From Rosellinia necatrix (lineage: Eukaryota; Ascomycota; Sordariomycetes; Xylariales; Xylariaceae): DNA of 64,000 nt. The DNA lies in the NCBI GenBank assembly GCA_021209875.1, contig JAGYVD010000002.1:3782001-3846000 (forward strand), written 5' to 3'. Below, in pieces: positions 44,635-55,782 of this stretch (within the stretch, counting starts at the first letter, position 1; each line of letters begins with the position of its first letter). The notes beneath the pieces are model-generated. The model did not search any database. It saw only the letters and a list, made by a program, of their open reading frames with translations, and had not been told where the DNA came from. A program made the translations under genes and the position numbers.

Positions 44635-46635
44635 ATGGCGCCCTCCCGAATATCCGACCTGGCATCCCGCCTCCTGCCCTTCAACCCCTGGACAACCCCC
44701 CTACAAGCAACGACGTACCTACTCGGCATATCGCTCTTCAGCATCTCGTTCCTCGTCTTCCTCAACAGCGCCGTCAGCTTCGTCATCACGGACCTTCTGG
44801 GCGTGAAAAAGGGCGTGGGCGACATCGTCGGGACCCTTGGCTTCGCTGACGAGCTGGTCGCGCTCATCGCCTGCCCGCTCTGGGGCCTGCTGAGCGACCG
44901 CCTGGGCGTGCGCTGGGTCGCCGTCCTCGGGTATACCGTCATCGCTGTCAGCCTCTGGGTGTTTGTTCAGTGTCGCAATGTCTATCCCGCCCTAATCCTG
45001 GCGCGCATCCTGTTCGCAGTCGGCGCCACGGCCGCTGCCACTATGGTCACTGCGATACTGCCTGTGCTTACGGACGATGAAGACGGCGATGACGAGGAGG
45101 GGAAGAGTGGCAGAGGCGATATTGTGGTGGGGGATGCGTTCGGCGATGCTGACGGCGAGCAAACAGGAGAGCCTGGTTCCGATGGCGTCAATGGGCCCGG
45201 GAATGGTGGGAGCAAAATGCCCCATAACCCCCGCGGCAGCATTGCCATTAGCCTCGGGAGCGACCTTACGATCACGCCGGAGCGCTTCACCCAGTCTCCA
45301 TCTGGTTGTCCAGGGCTGAACCCCCCGCGGCGAGGCAGCAGTGCCAGCCAGGCCATCTGCCCTTCGACACGTGGCGATTCCTCTGCAGCGAACAAAAAGG
45401 GCCGCAAAACCTCTGCACTTGCCGGGTTTGTGGGACTGTTTACGGGTTGCGGCGCGCTTGTGGCCCTGGCATCATTCTTACCCCTACCCGCACAATTCTC
45501 GAAGAAAGAGGGTGTCACTCCGGCGCAGGCGATCACGCAGAGCTTCTATGTTGTAGGCGTCGTCGCCCTGGCCGTGGCGGTATTTGTATTCTTCGGCCTA
45601 CGCGGGCTAAGGGGAGAGGAGGCGAAGGGATGGCCAATGTTACTCGGTCTTAAAAACCAGGCCCCTCTCACGGCGTCTTCGTCTGCCATTAGCGAGGATG
45701 ACGTGTCGCAGGATAATACGGTAGCCTACGGAAACAACCGACGTGATGGAAAGCAAACTCGCGCCCCCATGAAGCCGCTCCCTTATCGCCACCTCCTACT
45801 CTCGTCCCTCCGCCTCGGTGCTTCTGACCCACATATCGCCCTCGGCTATCTAGGCGGGTTCGTGGCGCGCGCCAGCACCGTCGCCATCTCCCTCTTTCTC
45901 CCCTTGTACGTTAACGCGTACTTCATGTCTCACGGGTTCTGCCAGGGATCGCCGAACGACCCCTCGCCGGAGCTGAAGCGCGAGTGCCGCACCGCCTACG
46001 TGCTAGCAGCGTCATTAAGCGGCGCCGCGCAGCTTATTGCACTGCTTTGCGCCCCCGTGTTCGGATACGTCAACGCGCGCCGCTACAGGGGCATAAACTG
46101 GGGTGTCCTCGTTGCCACGTCGCTCGGTATTGTAGGCTATCTCGCTTTCCCGCGGCTCGCAAGCCCAGAATTTAAAGACGTGGACGGGCGCGGTGGGTCA
46201 CCCGTTGTGTTCCTCATCGCGGCCCTTCTCGGCATCAGCCAGATCGGCGCCATCGTCTGTAGCTTGGGATCACTCGGTCACGGCGTGCTAGGCGAAGATG
46301 TGGTTATCACCGGCTCCGCTTCCTTACTGACCCCTGATGAACGCGGCGGGGACTCGGATGCGGATTTCGACGAGAGAGAAGCCCTACTAGGAAGCGAAGG
46401 CAGGTGGGCCGCGAGGCAGGAAAAAGTCTCCCGCGTTCAGCTCAAGGGCTCCATCGCCGGCGTGTACTCGTGGTGCGGCGGTGCCGCCATCCTATTACTC
46501 ACGAAGCTTGGCGGTTACCTCTTTGACGCCCTGTCTACAGGCGCCCCGTTCTATATGATGGCCATCTTCAACGCCGCGCTGCTTATCGTTAGTCTTTGCA
46601 TCGACATGAGGAGTTTCGTGAGGACTCGAAGGTAG
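44635..46635 (+). CDS. MFS-type membrane transporter
   Basis: An intron-free frame of 666 codons. Hydrophobic segments cluster in two halves: residues about 25-145 and 255-320, then about 400-660. This is consistent with 12 membrane spans interrupted by a long acidic and Ser/Pro-rich loop near residues 148-262. The MFS signature between spans 2 and 3 is seen as GLLSDRLGVRWVAVLGY, and ARILFAVGATAAATMVTAILP is typical of span 4. The start is the first ATG, followed by a short cytosolic N-terminus. I cannot name a substrate. It resembles uncharacterised large fungal MFS proteins rather than sugar or drug-H+ antiporters. GC-rich codon use is similar to the neighbours. Confidence 0.85.
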   Translation: MAPSRISDLASRLLPFNPWTTPLQATTYLLGISLFSISFLVFLNSAVSFVITDLLGVKKGVGDIVGTLGFADELVALIACPLWGLLSDRLGVRWVAVLGYTVIAVSLWVFVQCRNVYPALILARILFAVGATAAATMVTAILPVLTDDEDGDDEEGKSGRGDIVVGDAFGDADGEQTGEPGSDGVNGPGNGGSKMPHNPRGSIAISLGSDLTITPERFTQSPSGCPGLNPPRRGSSASQAICPSTRGDSSAANKKGRKTSALAGFVGLFTGCGALVALASFLPLPAQFSKKEGVTPAQAITQSFYVVGVVALAVAVFVFFGLRGLRGEEAKGWPMLLGLKNQAPLTASSSAISEDDVSQDNTVAYGNNRRDGKQTRAPMKPLPYRHLLLSSLRLGASDPHIALGYLGGFVARASTVAISLFLPLYVNAYFMSHGFCQGSPNDPSPELKRECRTAYVLAASLSGAAQLIALLCAPVFGYVNARRYRGINWGVLVATSLGIVGYLAFPRLASPEFKDVDGRGGSPVVFLIAALLGISQIGAIVCSLGSLGHGVLGEDVVITGSASLLTPDERGGDSDADFDEREALLGSEGRWAARQEKVSRVQLKGSIAGVYSWCGGAAILLLTKLGGYLFDALSTGAPFYMMAIFNAALLIVSLCIDMRSFVRTRR

Positions 46636-47704
46636 GAAAGGAATCTATATGCATTTATTTACACTGATTGGCTATATTGGAATAGGGAAGAGGGTAAAAC
46701 GGGCTCTGGTGTAGGCAATTTTGAATCAATTCTGTGTTATTGGAGGGCGCGCTCGTGCCCCTCGCGAACTGCTATGTTACGATAAATATACAACGAAATT
46801 TGCATTCCTGCGGCGCACAGAGCCAGCCCCCATCCCAGAGGTGATTGTCGTGCAGAGTATATTACCCGAGAACGTTATGCCTTTAAATTTAACCTTACTC
46901 CTAGTCGTCTATCTCCTCCCCCACCAGAGTACCAGCGAGGGGGCTTTCCCCCCATGCATACTCATGCTATCCGAGAGGGACTCACCCCGGTATCAGGTTG
47001 CATTTTCCGCCTATTCGAAAGTAACAGTCGGGGATGCTCCGAGCACATCAGCTAACGGGTCTCGGCGTCCACCAGCTACACCCCGCTCTGTGATAATGTC
47101 CCACACGCCTCACATTCGAAATAGATGGGTAAGAACTGACTGCCGGCGGTAGCCGGATTGGCTAACAGAAAAGAGAGTCATGTCCATCCATCTTATTATG
47201 TTTGTTGCCGGGTTGGTGCATAGATATATTAAAAATCATATTATTTCGTCCGTATCCCTTCCCCTCATCCTTACTGATCCACGAGTCATGCTATACATGT
47301 GAAAGTCCAAACGACGGGGAAACCTGCAAGTGGTCACATACAAAGAGTGTAGCATATCTAGGACCCAACTGTCCAAATTACCGTTTATCTCTTGCTGTAT
47401 CTACCCTGCCACCCTGGCTAATTCTTCGTTATCATAGAATCGGTGTTAATAGTCGTATCTAATACCGAACCAGGGTCGAAACACAGCTAGCCAGGGTCAA
47501 GGTTAGATAAGCCCACGATCGTGATCGACTAAGGTCCGGATTGCGAAAGTAAATGTCCCTAAATGACGCAGCAGCGTGTGATATGAGTCCTTGGACGGCA
47601 TATCTACTGGATCAATATAATGCGAATTTTGATGTTTTGTTTAGATTTGGCGCCAATAGCTAAGCAAGTATTATAATGGAAGCCAATGAATATAGGCATT
47701 CCGG
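46636..47704. other. Spacer between convergent genes
   Basis: No gene or structured element was recognised. Confidence 0.55.
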
Positions 47705-49415
47705 TCACGACCCGAGCACCACGGGCTCTGGTATACCCATCTTCTTCGATACAGAACCGTATTTGGCTTGCCATGCATAAAAGTAGACCAAAGCCGCAAA
47801 TGGTTGTCCAAGGACTGTGAACGAAACCCAAAATATGACATTACCAATCAGCTTACCATTAGGTCCTTGCATTTTTTCCAGTGGACGTGTGATCCAGATT
47901 AACGGTATTTGGACGAGCATACCCAGAAACGCAACGCCTAAAAGGCCATTAGTCAGGTCATAATGATGTTGAAGGGATGTACGAACCGATGATGTTCTTG
48001 GTGGGCACACCCACGAGGAGTTCGTGTAGAACGGCCGAGACAAAAAATACGATTAGGCTGGCAGTGACCATCCTATAGCCCCTACCCACCAGTGGTGAGA
48101 AGATATGCCTCTTCATAAATTGATAGACTGGCTTATTCCAAAGGCGCCAATAATCTCCTAACCCACCCGAGTTCCACCAATCGTCGTAGAACGAGCGGTC
48201 TCCAAATCGCATAACCTCGGCCAGCGCGTTCAGCGATGACTGGAAGAGGGCAAAGAATCCAGCAAGCCAGATAACAAGGGAGATAGTAGAGAGCTTTAGC
48301 AACCTCTCTACTATGGAGAGGAAATCTAGAGAGTGCATCTTGTCAAGCGAATTCCAAAGAACCGGGGCGGCGTATTGGGCACTGCAAAACCAAATGAATA
48401 CGCTCAAGCACGCCGCCTCACCCAATCGTTTTAGAACGAAGACCCAGCGAATATTCTCAGTCCGGGGGTATACTGGTTGATAAATGAGAGTCGGTGCCCA
48501 CCAAAAATACGTCAAATTCCCCATGGTGATATTTTCAGGATAGGGGCATGAGGCGTATATGTCAGGCAACGCGGCAAGCTCTCCCTTGACAGGGTGGAGG
48601 TAGGCATGCCGCAGGTCTCTGTTCGTAAGGGCATAGGACATGACCTTCATATAGACAATGATGACATGAAGCTCGGTAATGGTGCCAATTAGGGGATGGT
48701 AGATATGGAAATAAACAACCCAACTGTGGACCGCTAGGGCCAGGGTGGCATTGAACAGATGTGCCTTCCGAATGCGGGACCACGTTGACTGAAACATGGT
48801 CTGCTGGTCCTCGGTCGGGCTTGTCGAACCACCTCTAGAGACAGACCGGGCTCGTGAGATCCGTGCTTGTTTTGCGGCGACCAATTCGAGGAGGTACGCG
48901 ATGAAGAGATGACAAGGAACCAAGACATACAAGAGCAGCCCGAGTAGTACATCTTTGCGTCGGAAATCGTGGCATGTGAGGCAAATTAGATTGCCATACT
49001 AGATAGGCGCCCAGAGAGTCAGTACGAGACTTTGCCGTGACCATAATTGGGGGGACATGGTCTTACTTTTTGCATATTCTCAATGACGAGTCGCAGATTT
49101 CCAACAACTACCGTGCGTCAGTCAGCCAAGCACAATTCCTCCGCAATGAACAATTCCCATACCTAACACAATGACCATCAAGTTCCGGAAACCGACAAAA
49201 CTAGGGGATGTCTGCGTATCGTGGCTCAGGGTGGAAGGACGAGCCTCAGAGTGCACGGCAGCTACATGTCTATACTTCCGCAAGAATGTCTTCTGCCTGT
49301 TCCTGTCGGGGTTGGACACAGGGTTACTTGTCTCGGGCGATATCTGTGCCCCTTCCTTCCGCCGGAGGAAGGCAGCCGTGGGTGTTTCCACGCTTGTTGT
49401 AGTGGCCGAATCCAT
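47705..49415 (-). CDS. Diacylglycerol/sterol O-acyltransferase, DGAT1-like (MBOAT)
   Basis: Four exons in coding order: 49163-49415, 49067-49107, 47987-48998 and 47705-47937, giving 512 residues, the usual DGAT1 length. It has a disordered N-terminus followed by many membrane spans. Family signatures: FRNLMVIVL...GNLRLVIEN after splicing, the acyl-CoA-binding motif FYDDWWN at 368-374, GDYWRLWNKPVYQFMKRH, and the invariant MBOAT histidine at about 423 in AVLHELLVG. The family esterifies diacylglycerol (DGAT1) or sterols (ARE1/2) in the ER. The FYxDWWN form and the RLWNKPV box point to DGAT1 rather than sterol acyltransferase, so a role in triacylglycerol storage is likely. Confidence 0.9.
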
Positions 49416-49964
49416 GACTACTTTGACGATTGTAGCTTGGGTTGACGATGTGGACGCGTATATAGAAATGTAACAAGCACAAGGACGCCAACCTTGTAAT
49501 AGCAGACGAGGTAAATATTATGTAAGAAACCCTGGCGGAGTGTTAGCCGAAGCTTAATAATTAAACTCGGTCGTATCTGAGGGAGAGGTTACCTACTTAC
49601 CTATGTAGATTGTAGAGGTTTAATCTCGGTATTGGAGAGACCTCTTGCGTACTCAACCCCCTCAATGGTATAAGTAGCTATCACAGGGGGTTATTGATTT
49701 CAGTATTCGCAGGATGATGGAATAGGACAAAATATATGTTATAGACGGATATATGATATAAGTTCATATATTGGCAAACGGGAACTTGGTGTGAGGCCGC
49801 CAGGGTGTTGCGAGTATGGTGGACTGCAAGATAGAGGGAAAGGGATTATTATAATGACAATGGTGGGTTAATAAGGAAGGGCACGGGCGGCCGGGCGGCC
49901 GGGCGGCTTGTGATTTGTAGACGCAGTGAATGAATCGGGATCAGCCTCTGCGTGTATGGTCCGA

Positions 49965-50060
49965 GATAGATAGATAGTAGATAGATAGTAGACAGATAAA
50001 TAGATAGGTGAATAGATAGGTGAATACCTACTTAGGCGGTAGGTAGGTAGGTAGTTGGAT
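49965..50060 (+). repeat. GATAGATA and TAGGTA repeats
   Basis: Interrupted TAGA units grade into GGTAGGTAGGTAG. Confidence 0.85.
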
Positions 50061-50154
50061 AGGTGGAAAGATAATTGATTATCTCTCCGGGTAGATATGG
50101 AAGAGAGGCCGGCGAGAGGGATGTCTGTCTAATTGGCATGGACGGGAGCGGGAA

Positions 50155-50220
50155 CAGGAGCATGAGCATGGAGCATGGAGCATGAGCATGGAACATGGAA
50201 CATGGAACACGGAGCATGGG
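50155..50220 (+). repeat. GAGCATG/GGAACAT minisatellite
   Basis: About nine imperfect units of 6-8 bp. Confidence 0.85.
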
Positions 50221-50449
50221 CCTGGACTATTGCATTACGCTGGTTCTTGATAACTATACTCTCGTCAAAGACAATTGGCCCGATTGGAATGCGCTGGATT
50301 ACAGGGTTTAATAATCGCATGGAAGTACTACTAGGATGTAGGTAGCGTCATCGCCCGTTCCGTGACACTGACATCAGAGAGGCAGCTAGCTCAAGCTCGA
50401 ACGCCTGTCAGCCCTGGTTGGTGGTACCTACCTAGAGGCAAAGCTAGAG

Positions 50450-50464
50450 GTATGTATGTATAGT

Positions 50465-50496
<32 letters not shown>

Positions 50497-50525
50497 TGTA
50501 TGTATGTATGTATGTATGTGCATCA
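50450..50525 (+). repeat. (TATG)n microsatellite
   Basis: About 13 perfect tetranucleotide units plus flanking imperfect ones. Confidence 0.95.
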
Positions 50526-51412
50526 TACATACATAGGTAGTCAACGAGCTGTTGAGCTATGCTGAAAGGGGATGGAGGGGTATTCATATCATTGCTCTAT
50601 TCATATTAGCTCATTGTACCATACCTACCTTGGTACACACATCCATAGTGTATGTCTAGGACAAACAACACCAGGCGCCACTGTAACCTGCCTCTACATC
50701 CTTCTGTAGGTACAGCTTGTGGATCACCACGCATATTTTCCATGTCCTGCATGCTATGGTTGGCAGCTATCATGTAGCTTAGGTACCAGGTAGGTAGGCG
50801 CTCAAGAGGCGACGCCTATCTATAGTTACTAGTGTAACTCTGACGACCTATGGCATGGTTGTTTTCTCGATAGTGGTGCCATTTTGGTGTCTTGATGGTT
50901 CATTTGGTGCAACATGACCCTAGACATCGTTTCAAGCTTACCTACATGGTATCTACAACTCTACATCCGAGTAGTTACTGCATCACTCTTCCGAGGTGTT
51001 TGACAACTATAAAGGAGTGGGGGCAAGGGCTGTAAAATTTTCCACTAGCCCGGGATTTTCATAACTACCATGTTACTCGTAGATGTTTCCGAGGTGCAGC
51101 TGCTGATGGGTTAGAGAGTAGGTTCGGGAAGGGGGAGCATGGGATACTTCACAGGCTGCAAATTTAACGACTGAATAACATACCTGTTTAAATAGCATGT
51201 GAAAATGGATGTTTAGCTCCCCTCTGCTGCGTAGCTTCGGGAATTTCAAGTGGAGATTCCAGGAAAAACAAAGAGGGCTGAAAGAGAGGGAAGAAAAAAT
51301 AAAGATGGGCAATCCGCTTCGCTTTCAAGATTGGAAGCAGCCTCGGTTCGCAAAAAAGGCACAGCCACAACATAACCACCTAGCTAAGAGCTACCTAAGG
51401 TACCTACTAGAA

Positions 51413-51446
51413 CCCTAGACTAGACGTTAATACTACCCACTACTAC
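51413..51446 (+). repeat. Short dispersed element, copy B
   Basis: Shares TAGACGTTAATACTAC with copy A at 8808 and, inverted with small changes, with copy C at 58253. TACCTAAGGTACCTA sequences lie on both sides. Confidence 0.7.
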
Positions 51447-51802
51447 CTAAGGTACCTAGGCACCCCTGTCAGGTCAATCTCGGCTGTCGTCATCAGCCAC
51501 TACACAAACACAGTGAACCACACAGTGCACTTCCTGAACGCGTCTAGACCTGACTGTGGCTGACTGCCTCCGAGTTAACTACCAAGAAGGCCTCCCTGGG
51601 CTGTTGCGACACCTTCCACCAAAGTGTTTTGGGACCGTGTTGATTCATTTCTTGGCATCATTTGGGTGGCCAACCCACCCCTTATCGTCTGCAGCAAACC
51701 AGCAAACCACTCACGGCATCATTCTGCTTCCTCATTCCAGAGCCCCCGGGAGTTTACGGGCGCGTTTACTGTTTGCACTGAGCGGTTGTCCATTTGGTCG
51801 CC

Positions 51803-53932
51803 ATGGCTTACGAGCCGCGTGGGGATCATGGCGGGCCCGGCGCTTCACACGAAGGCGGTTTTGTGAGGGCTAGAGGTCGTCGTAAGTGCACTGCTTTCAT
51901 TTAGCCGACCGCCGTACGTTGGTGCTCAAGTCGGGATTTGTATTGTGGTTGTTGGATTCCTTGCTATTCCAGCATATTCACAGAGCCACCCAGGCGGAGG
52001 TGTTCCCTGTGGCCGCCCATTTTCTATCCGGGTCTCCGTGTCCTCTCGCTTCCCTGATTTCCCCAGTGCTGTGTCTCTCCCGTCCCTTCGATCATGCGAG
52101 CCTGTTGCTAACGCTGAAGCAACTCAGGCCCTGTGACCGACTATGGCTCCACAATGGCGCGGTGGGTGCGTGATCGCCAACCACGCTACAAAGGCTCTTT
52201 TGATGGCGAGCTAGAGCGTCCTAGCGCGAGTTACATTGTTGACGTGAGTTCAACACGACAACAGTCAATATATTCGTGGACATTAACACAAGCGTAGATG
52301 CTCACGCCTTTGGCGAGGATGACAAACCCTTCTGACACAGTCCCTACGAGACACCTACATTCATCGCTCAACAAGATCAAGCATCCGGTCAACGTTGTTC
52401 GGTGGACGCCAGAGGGCCGAAGATTATTAACAGCATCGAGCAGTGGCGAGTTCACTTTATGGAATGGCACTGGGTTCAACTTTGAGACGATCATGCAAGC
52501 GCATGACGTTGCTATCCGTGCTTTGGCCTATTCTCATAGCGACGACTGGCTTTTGTCGGCCGATCACGATGGCATTATCAAGTACTGGCAGCCTAATTTT
52601 AATAATGTTCAGGTGATACAAGGCCACCGTGATCCCATCAGAGATATCGCCTTTAGTCCCAACGACTCCAAGTTTGTAACTGCCTCCGATGACTCGACAC
52701 TCAAGATCTTCGATTTTGCTGGAGGCGTCGCCGAATCAACACTGCAAGGGCATGGTTGGGATGCCAAGAGCTGCGATTGGCATCCGACAAAAGGATTGAT
52801 TGTATCTGGCTCGAAAGATCACTTAGTCAAATTATGGGACCCAAGGACACAGCGATGTCTCACTACACTTCATGGCCACAAGAACAACATCACGAAAACG
52901 CTCTTTGAACGTGTGATGGGCCATTGCTTGGCGACATCAGCACGTGACCAAACAGCGAGAATATTTGATTTGCGAATGATGCGAGACATATGCCTGATAA
53001 AGGGGCATGAAAAGGATATTTCGACTTTGGCCTGGCACCCAATACATTCGAATCTTCTTAGCACGGGAGGCAACGAAGGTTCCTTACATCATTATCTACT
53101 CGATGAGCCTAATACGCCCGCTGGCCAGCCAAATAACCCCGCTGTGTATGAGAGTTCGGACCCATCAGTAGCGCCGGCACAAAGCATATTCCCGGCTCAC
53201 AAAGTCCCATTTGCGCATGACTTCGCCATTTGGTCTCTTGATTGGCACCCGCTCGGTCATATCCTCGCCTCAGGCTCCAACGATCGTATAACCCGATTTT
53301 GGTCTCGGGCTCGGCCGGGAGATACGGATGTATTGCAAGACAGATACCACATTGGTGAGGCGGCCGCTGAAGTTCAGGGAACGTGGGATCGGCGGGGTGG
53401 TCGTCGTCAACGACAGGAGGAAGAAGAGCAGGAAGCCGAAGATGAGATGGAAGGCCTGATCGACCAGAAGATGCCGCTGAGACAGTCGGCGTCCGCGTTC
53501 CCGGGCCTCCCTGGTTTAACACTACCAATAAATGGCGTGCCACCCCCAACCCCGCAGATCCCTGGTGTTGGTGGTATGCCCACGCCGGCAGTACCTCCGC
53601 TGCCTTTCGCCATCCCCGGCCCCAATGGTGGTGGTGCGCCCCCACCACTGCCAGGCTTGGACCCTAATAACCCCGTTGATCTCGCTAAGATAGCAGAGAT
53701 GATCCAGAAGTCGGGCTTCCCCCCTCCGCCGCCTCCTGGGATGATTCCACTGCCAGGTTTCGTGCCACCATCCAATTTTCCAATACCCCCTGGTTTTCCG
53801 CCTCCCCCCCAAGTACCTCTTCCCATGGATATCGGGGGTGATGGAGCCGCGCGTAGAAGAGCACCATTGCCCAGCCAGGAAGAAAGCCTACGTTTGGAAC
53901 AGAAGAAAGGAAACTACACACGTGTCAGGTAG
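51803..53932 (+). CDS. PFS2: Polyadenylation factor subunit 2 (WD40; WDR33/Pfs2)
   Basis: Three exons, 51803-51881, 52128-52243 and 52298-53932, give 609 residues. The N-terminus starts with Gly/Arg-rich sequence and [17 protein letters not shown]. Seven WD40 repeats follow from about residue 95 to 385 (for example [23 protein letters not shown], [35 protein letters not shown]). After a charged linker comes a Pro/Gly/Leu-rich tail of about 150 residues, as in filamentous-fungal Pfs2 and human WDR33. The protein is a scaffold of the cleavage and polyadenylation complex, and the WDR33 N-terminus helps recognise AAUAAA. The C-terminus NYTRVR is Arg-basic. Splicing across the first two introns restores the conserved N-terminus exactly. 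Confidence 0.94.
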
Positions 53933-54675
53933 TCCACCTGCCGCCGGTAGATTTTCTATTTATAAGGATAGTGAGATCCCGCCATTCTAAGGTTGCATAA
54001 GGACGAACTAGGTTCGTTCCTTGAGTCACTTCCAACGCTTAGAGCCTATATCTATATCAGGATACGGCCTCCACGTGTTGTTGCCTCGGCCAAATTCCAG
54101 CACGGGGAGGAAAGGGCCCCATTACAGGATTAGTGTACGACTAGTGGGAATGTTAGGAGTGGCTGGAAATAGTCTCCCGACACCCAAAGTTATCTCAACA
54201 AGGCGTTCGGCGTAACATTGTTAGCGGGGGCAAAACTTGGTGTGACGAGGCTCTCTGTTTGCTTCTCCCCCATGCGTCGCTCAGCCTAGCTGGCTAAGTG
54301 GTAATTACTAGCCATATATGCCTAGGCGTGGATAATATGACGGCGCTTTTTGAAAGGGCAATGCAATATGGGCTAATGATGCACGTTATACCAGACTCGG
54401 CCTTTGATATTTCGCGCTGCGATGAGACATCCAGATACTGGCTATGGTATTTTAATTCCAACTCTCTGGGGTTCTATGGGATATAAGCCTATAAAATGGC
54501 TAGATAGTACGTGATGACGACCCTATGCAGCAAAACCCCGTTGTGAAGTACGATGCGAGTCCGAGTGACGCCATGGTATTACAACTTAATGAGCCAAGTT
54601 ATGCATGTCGAGTGTTATACAAGATGGGTATTCATATACATGGCTTTAATAATCCTCTGTTTTGTCTTGCTTACT
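53933..54675. other. Spacer between convergent genes
   Basis: No gene was recognised in the shared 3' region of PFS2 and NUC1. Confidence 0.6.
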
Positions 54676-55782
54676 TCAACGTCCACCCGATCCCTTGACG
54701 AGGGCGCCGGAATTCGGCCCGGGTGACTGGAACGCTTTCTGCCGATTAGCATAGTCCTTTATGACCATTGCGCAGCTTGCCTCGGCACATAGGCGTTTTC
54801 GTCTCTGAGGAGGCAGCTTCGAAGCGAACTCGAGGCCACTCGCACGCTCCACAGCCTCAATAGGAACCTCGAACTCGGTGAGTGGCTTCTCATTAGGAAT
54901 GCGCTCGTTAGGGAGGACGAAAGCGCCGATAGCAACTTTGCCCGTATTAGGCGAACCAGAGCCGTCTTCTTCGGCGAATATGACCTTGTAGAAATGTGTG
55001 GGCACCGCGACGTTGGGCGGGTTGCCAATGACTTCGTATTTAACATACCATTTATTATCGGCGGGGTCGCGCTTCGGGAGGTATAAGGGTCCTGTGACTA
55101 TCCGCACGCTCGGGTATTTCTGGGTAAGGCGACGGCAGAAGTCTTCAAAATGCGCCCAGTAGTCCCGGTTGAATCCCTCGCCGACCTGGGGCGCCATGTT
55201 GGTCAGGTAAAACGTCTCGTCCATGGCGTTTTGCGCCCACTTGGCATCGGCTGCAGGAACTTGGTGTCCCCGGTCGTAACCGGATCGGTAATAATCTTTC
55301 AGCTTGGCTCGGAATTTCTCCGGGACCCCCTCGTCTTCTAGGAAGGCGCTATGTTTTCGATCGCCGCCCTGCATCGCTAGAGATGCGGGGGTAATGTGCT
55401 CAACGACCCAGTGGGGGTTCCGTAACCGACGGTCGAAGGAGGATATGAGAGCCTGTCGTGTCGCGATGTCTGCTACCGGGCCGGGGAATCCATATTCGAA
55501 TAAACCGGCAGGGTCAACGGGCGCGGCGCGGCCGAGAGCTGCCGGAGCCGAGGCGGAGAGGGTGTGTTGCTGATTCGGAGGAGTGAATATCTGCTTCGAG
55601 GGAATAGGAATAGGCGCCGAGGTGGCATTGGCCGAAACGGCGGCAGTGGTTGTCGGTAGTGTTCTGTTGGCGATGTCAAGCTTTCGCTCTGATTGCGATC
55701 TTAACGAATACATTGCTGCCGTAACAGCGGCACCAGCTCCTGCACTGGCAGCGGCGATGATTGCTAATGTGCTCTTAGACAT
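54676..55782 (-). CDS. NUC1: Mitochondrial nuclease Nuc1 (endonuclease G family)
   Basis: An intron-free frame of 368 codons. Residues 1-27 form a hydrophobic Ala-rich segment followed by basic residues, fitting a mitochondrial inner-membrane anchor. The beta-beta-alpha-metal nuclease domain starts near residue 90. It has the catalytic DRGH motif at 170-173 (YDRGHQVPAADAKW) and the following NMAPQVGEGFNRDYWAHFED, which carries the metal-binding Asn and the conserved Arg/Glu. Nuc1 cuts DNA and RNA in mitochondria and has been linked to mtDNA recombination and to cell death after release. All catalytic residues look intact. The start is chosen for the targeting segment. Confidence 0.94.
   Translation of the reverse strand: MSKSTLAIIAAASAGAGAAVTAAMYSLRSQSERKLDIANRTLPTTTAAVSANATSAPIPIPSKQIFTPPNQQHTLSASAPAALGRAAPVDPAGLFEYGFPGPVADIATRQALISSFDRRLRNPHWVVEHITPASLAMQGGDRKHSAFLEDEGVPEKFRAKLKDYYRSGYDRGHQVPAADAKWAQNAMDETFYLTNMAPQVGEGFNRDYWAHFEDFCRRLTQKYPSVRIVTGPLYLPKRDPADNKWYVKYEVIGNPPNVAVPTHFYKVIFAEEDGSGSPNTGKVAIGAFVLPNERIPNEKPLTEFEVPIEAVERASGLEFASKLPPQRRKRLCAEASCAMVIKDYANRQKAFQSPGPNSGALVKGSGGR

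Larger units (their letters stand above)
49416..51802. other. Repeat-rich divergent spacer
   Basis: Between DGAT1 (-) and PFS2 (+). It holds GATA-type repeats (49965-50025), (GGGCGGCC)3 near 49884-49908, a GAGCATG minisatellite (50155-50220), a (TATG)n microsatellite (50450-50525), TAGGTA blocks, and copy B of the dispersed element. The rightmost 300 bases probably include the PFS2 5' UTR. Confidence 0.6.
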
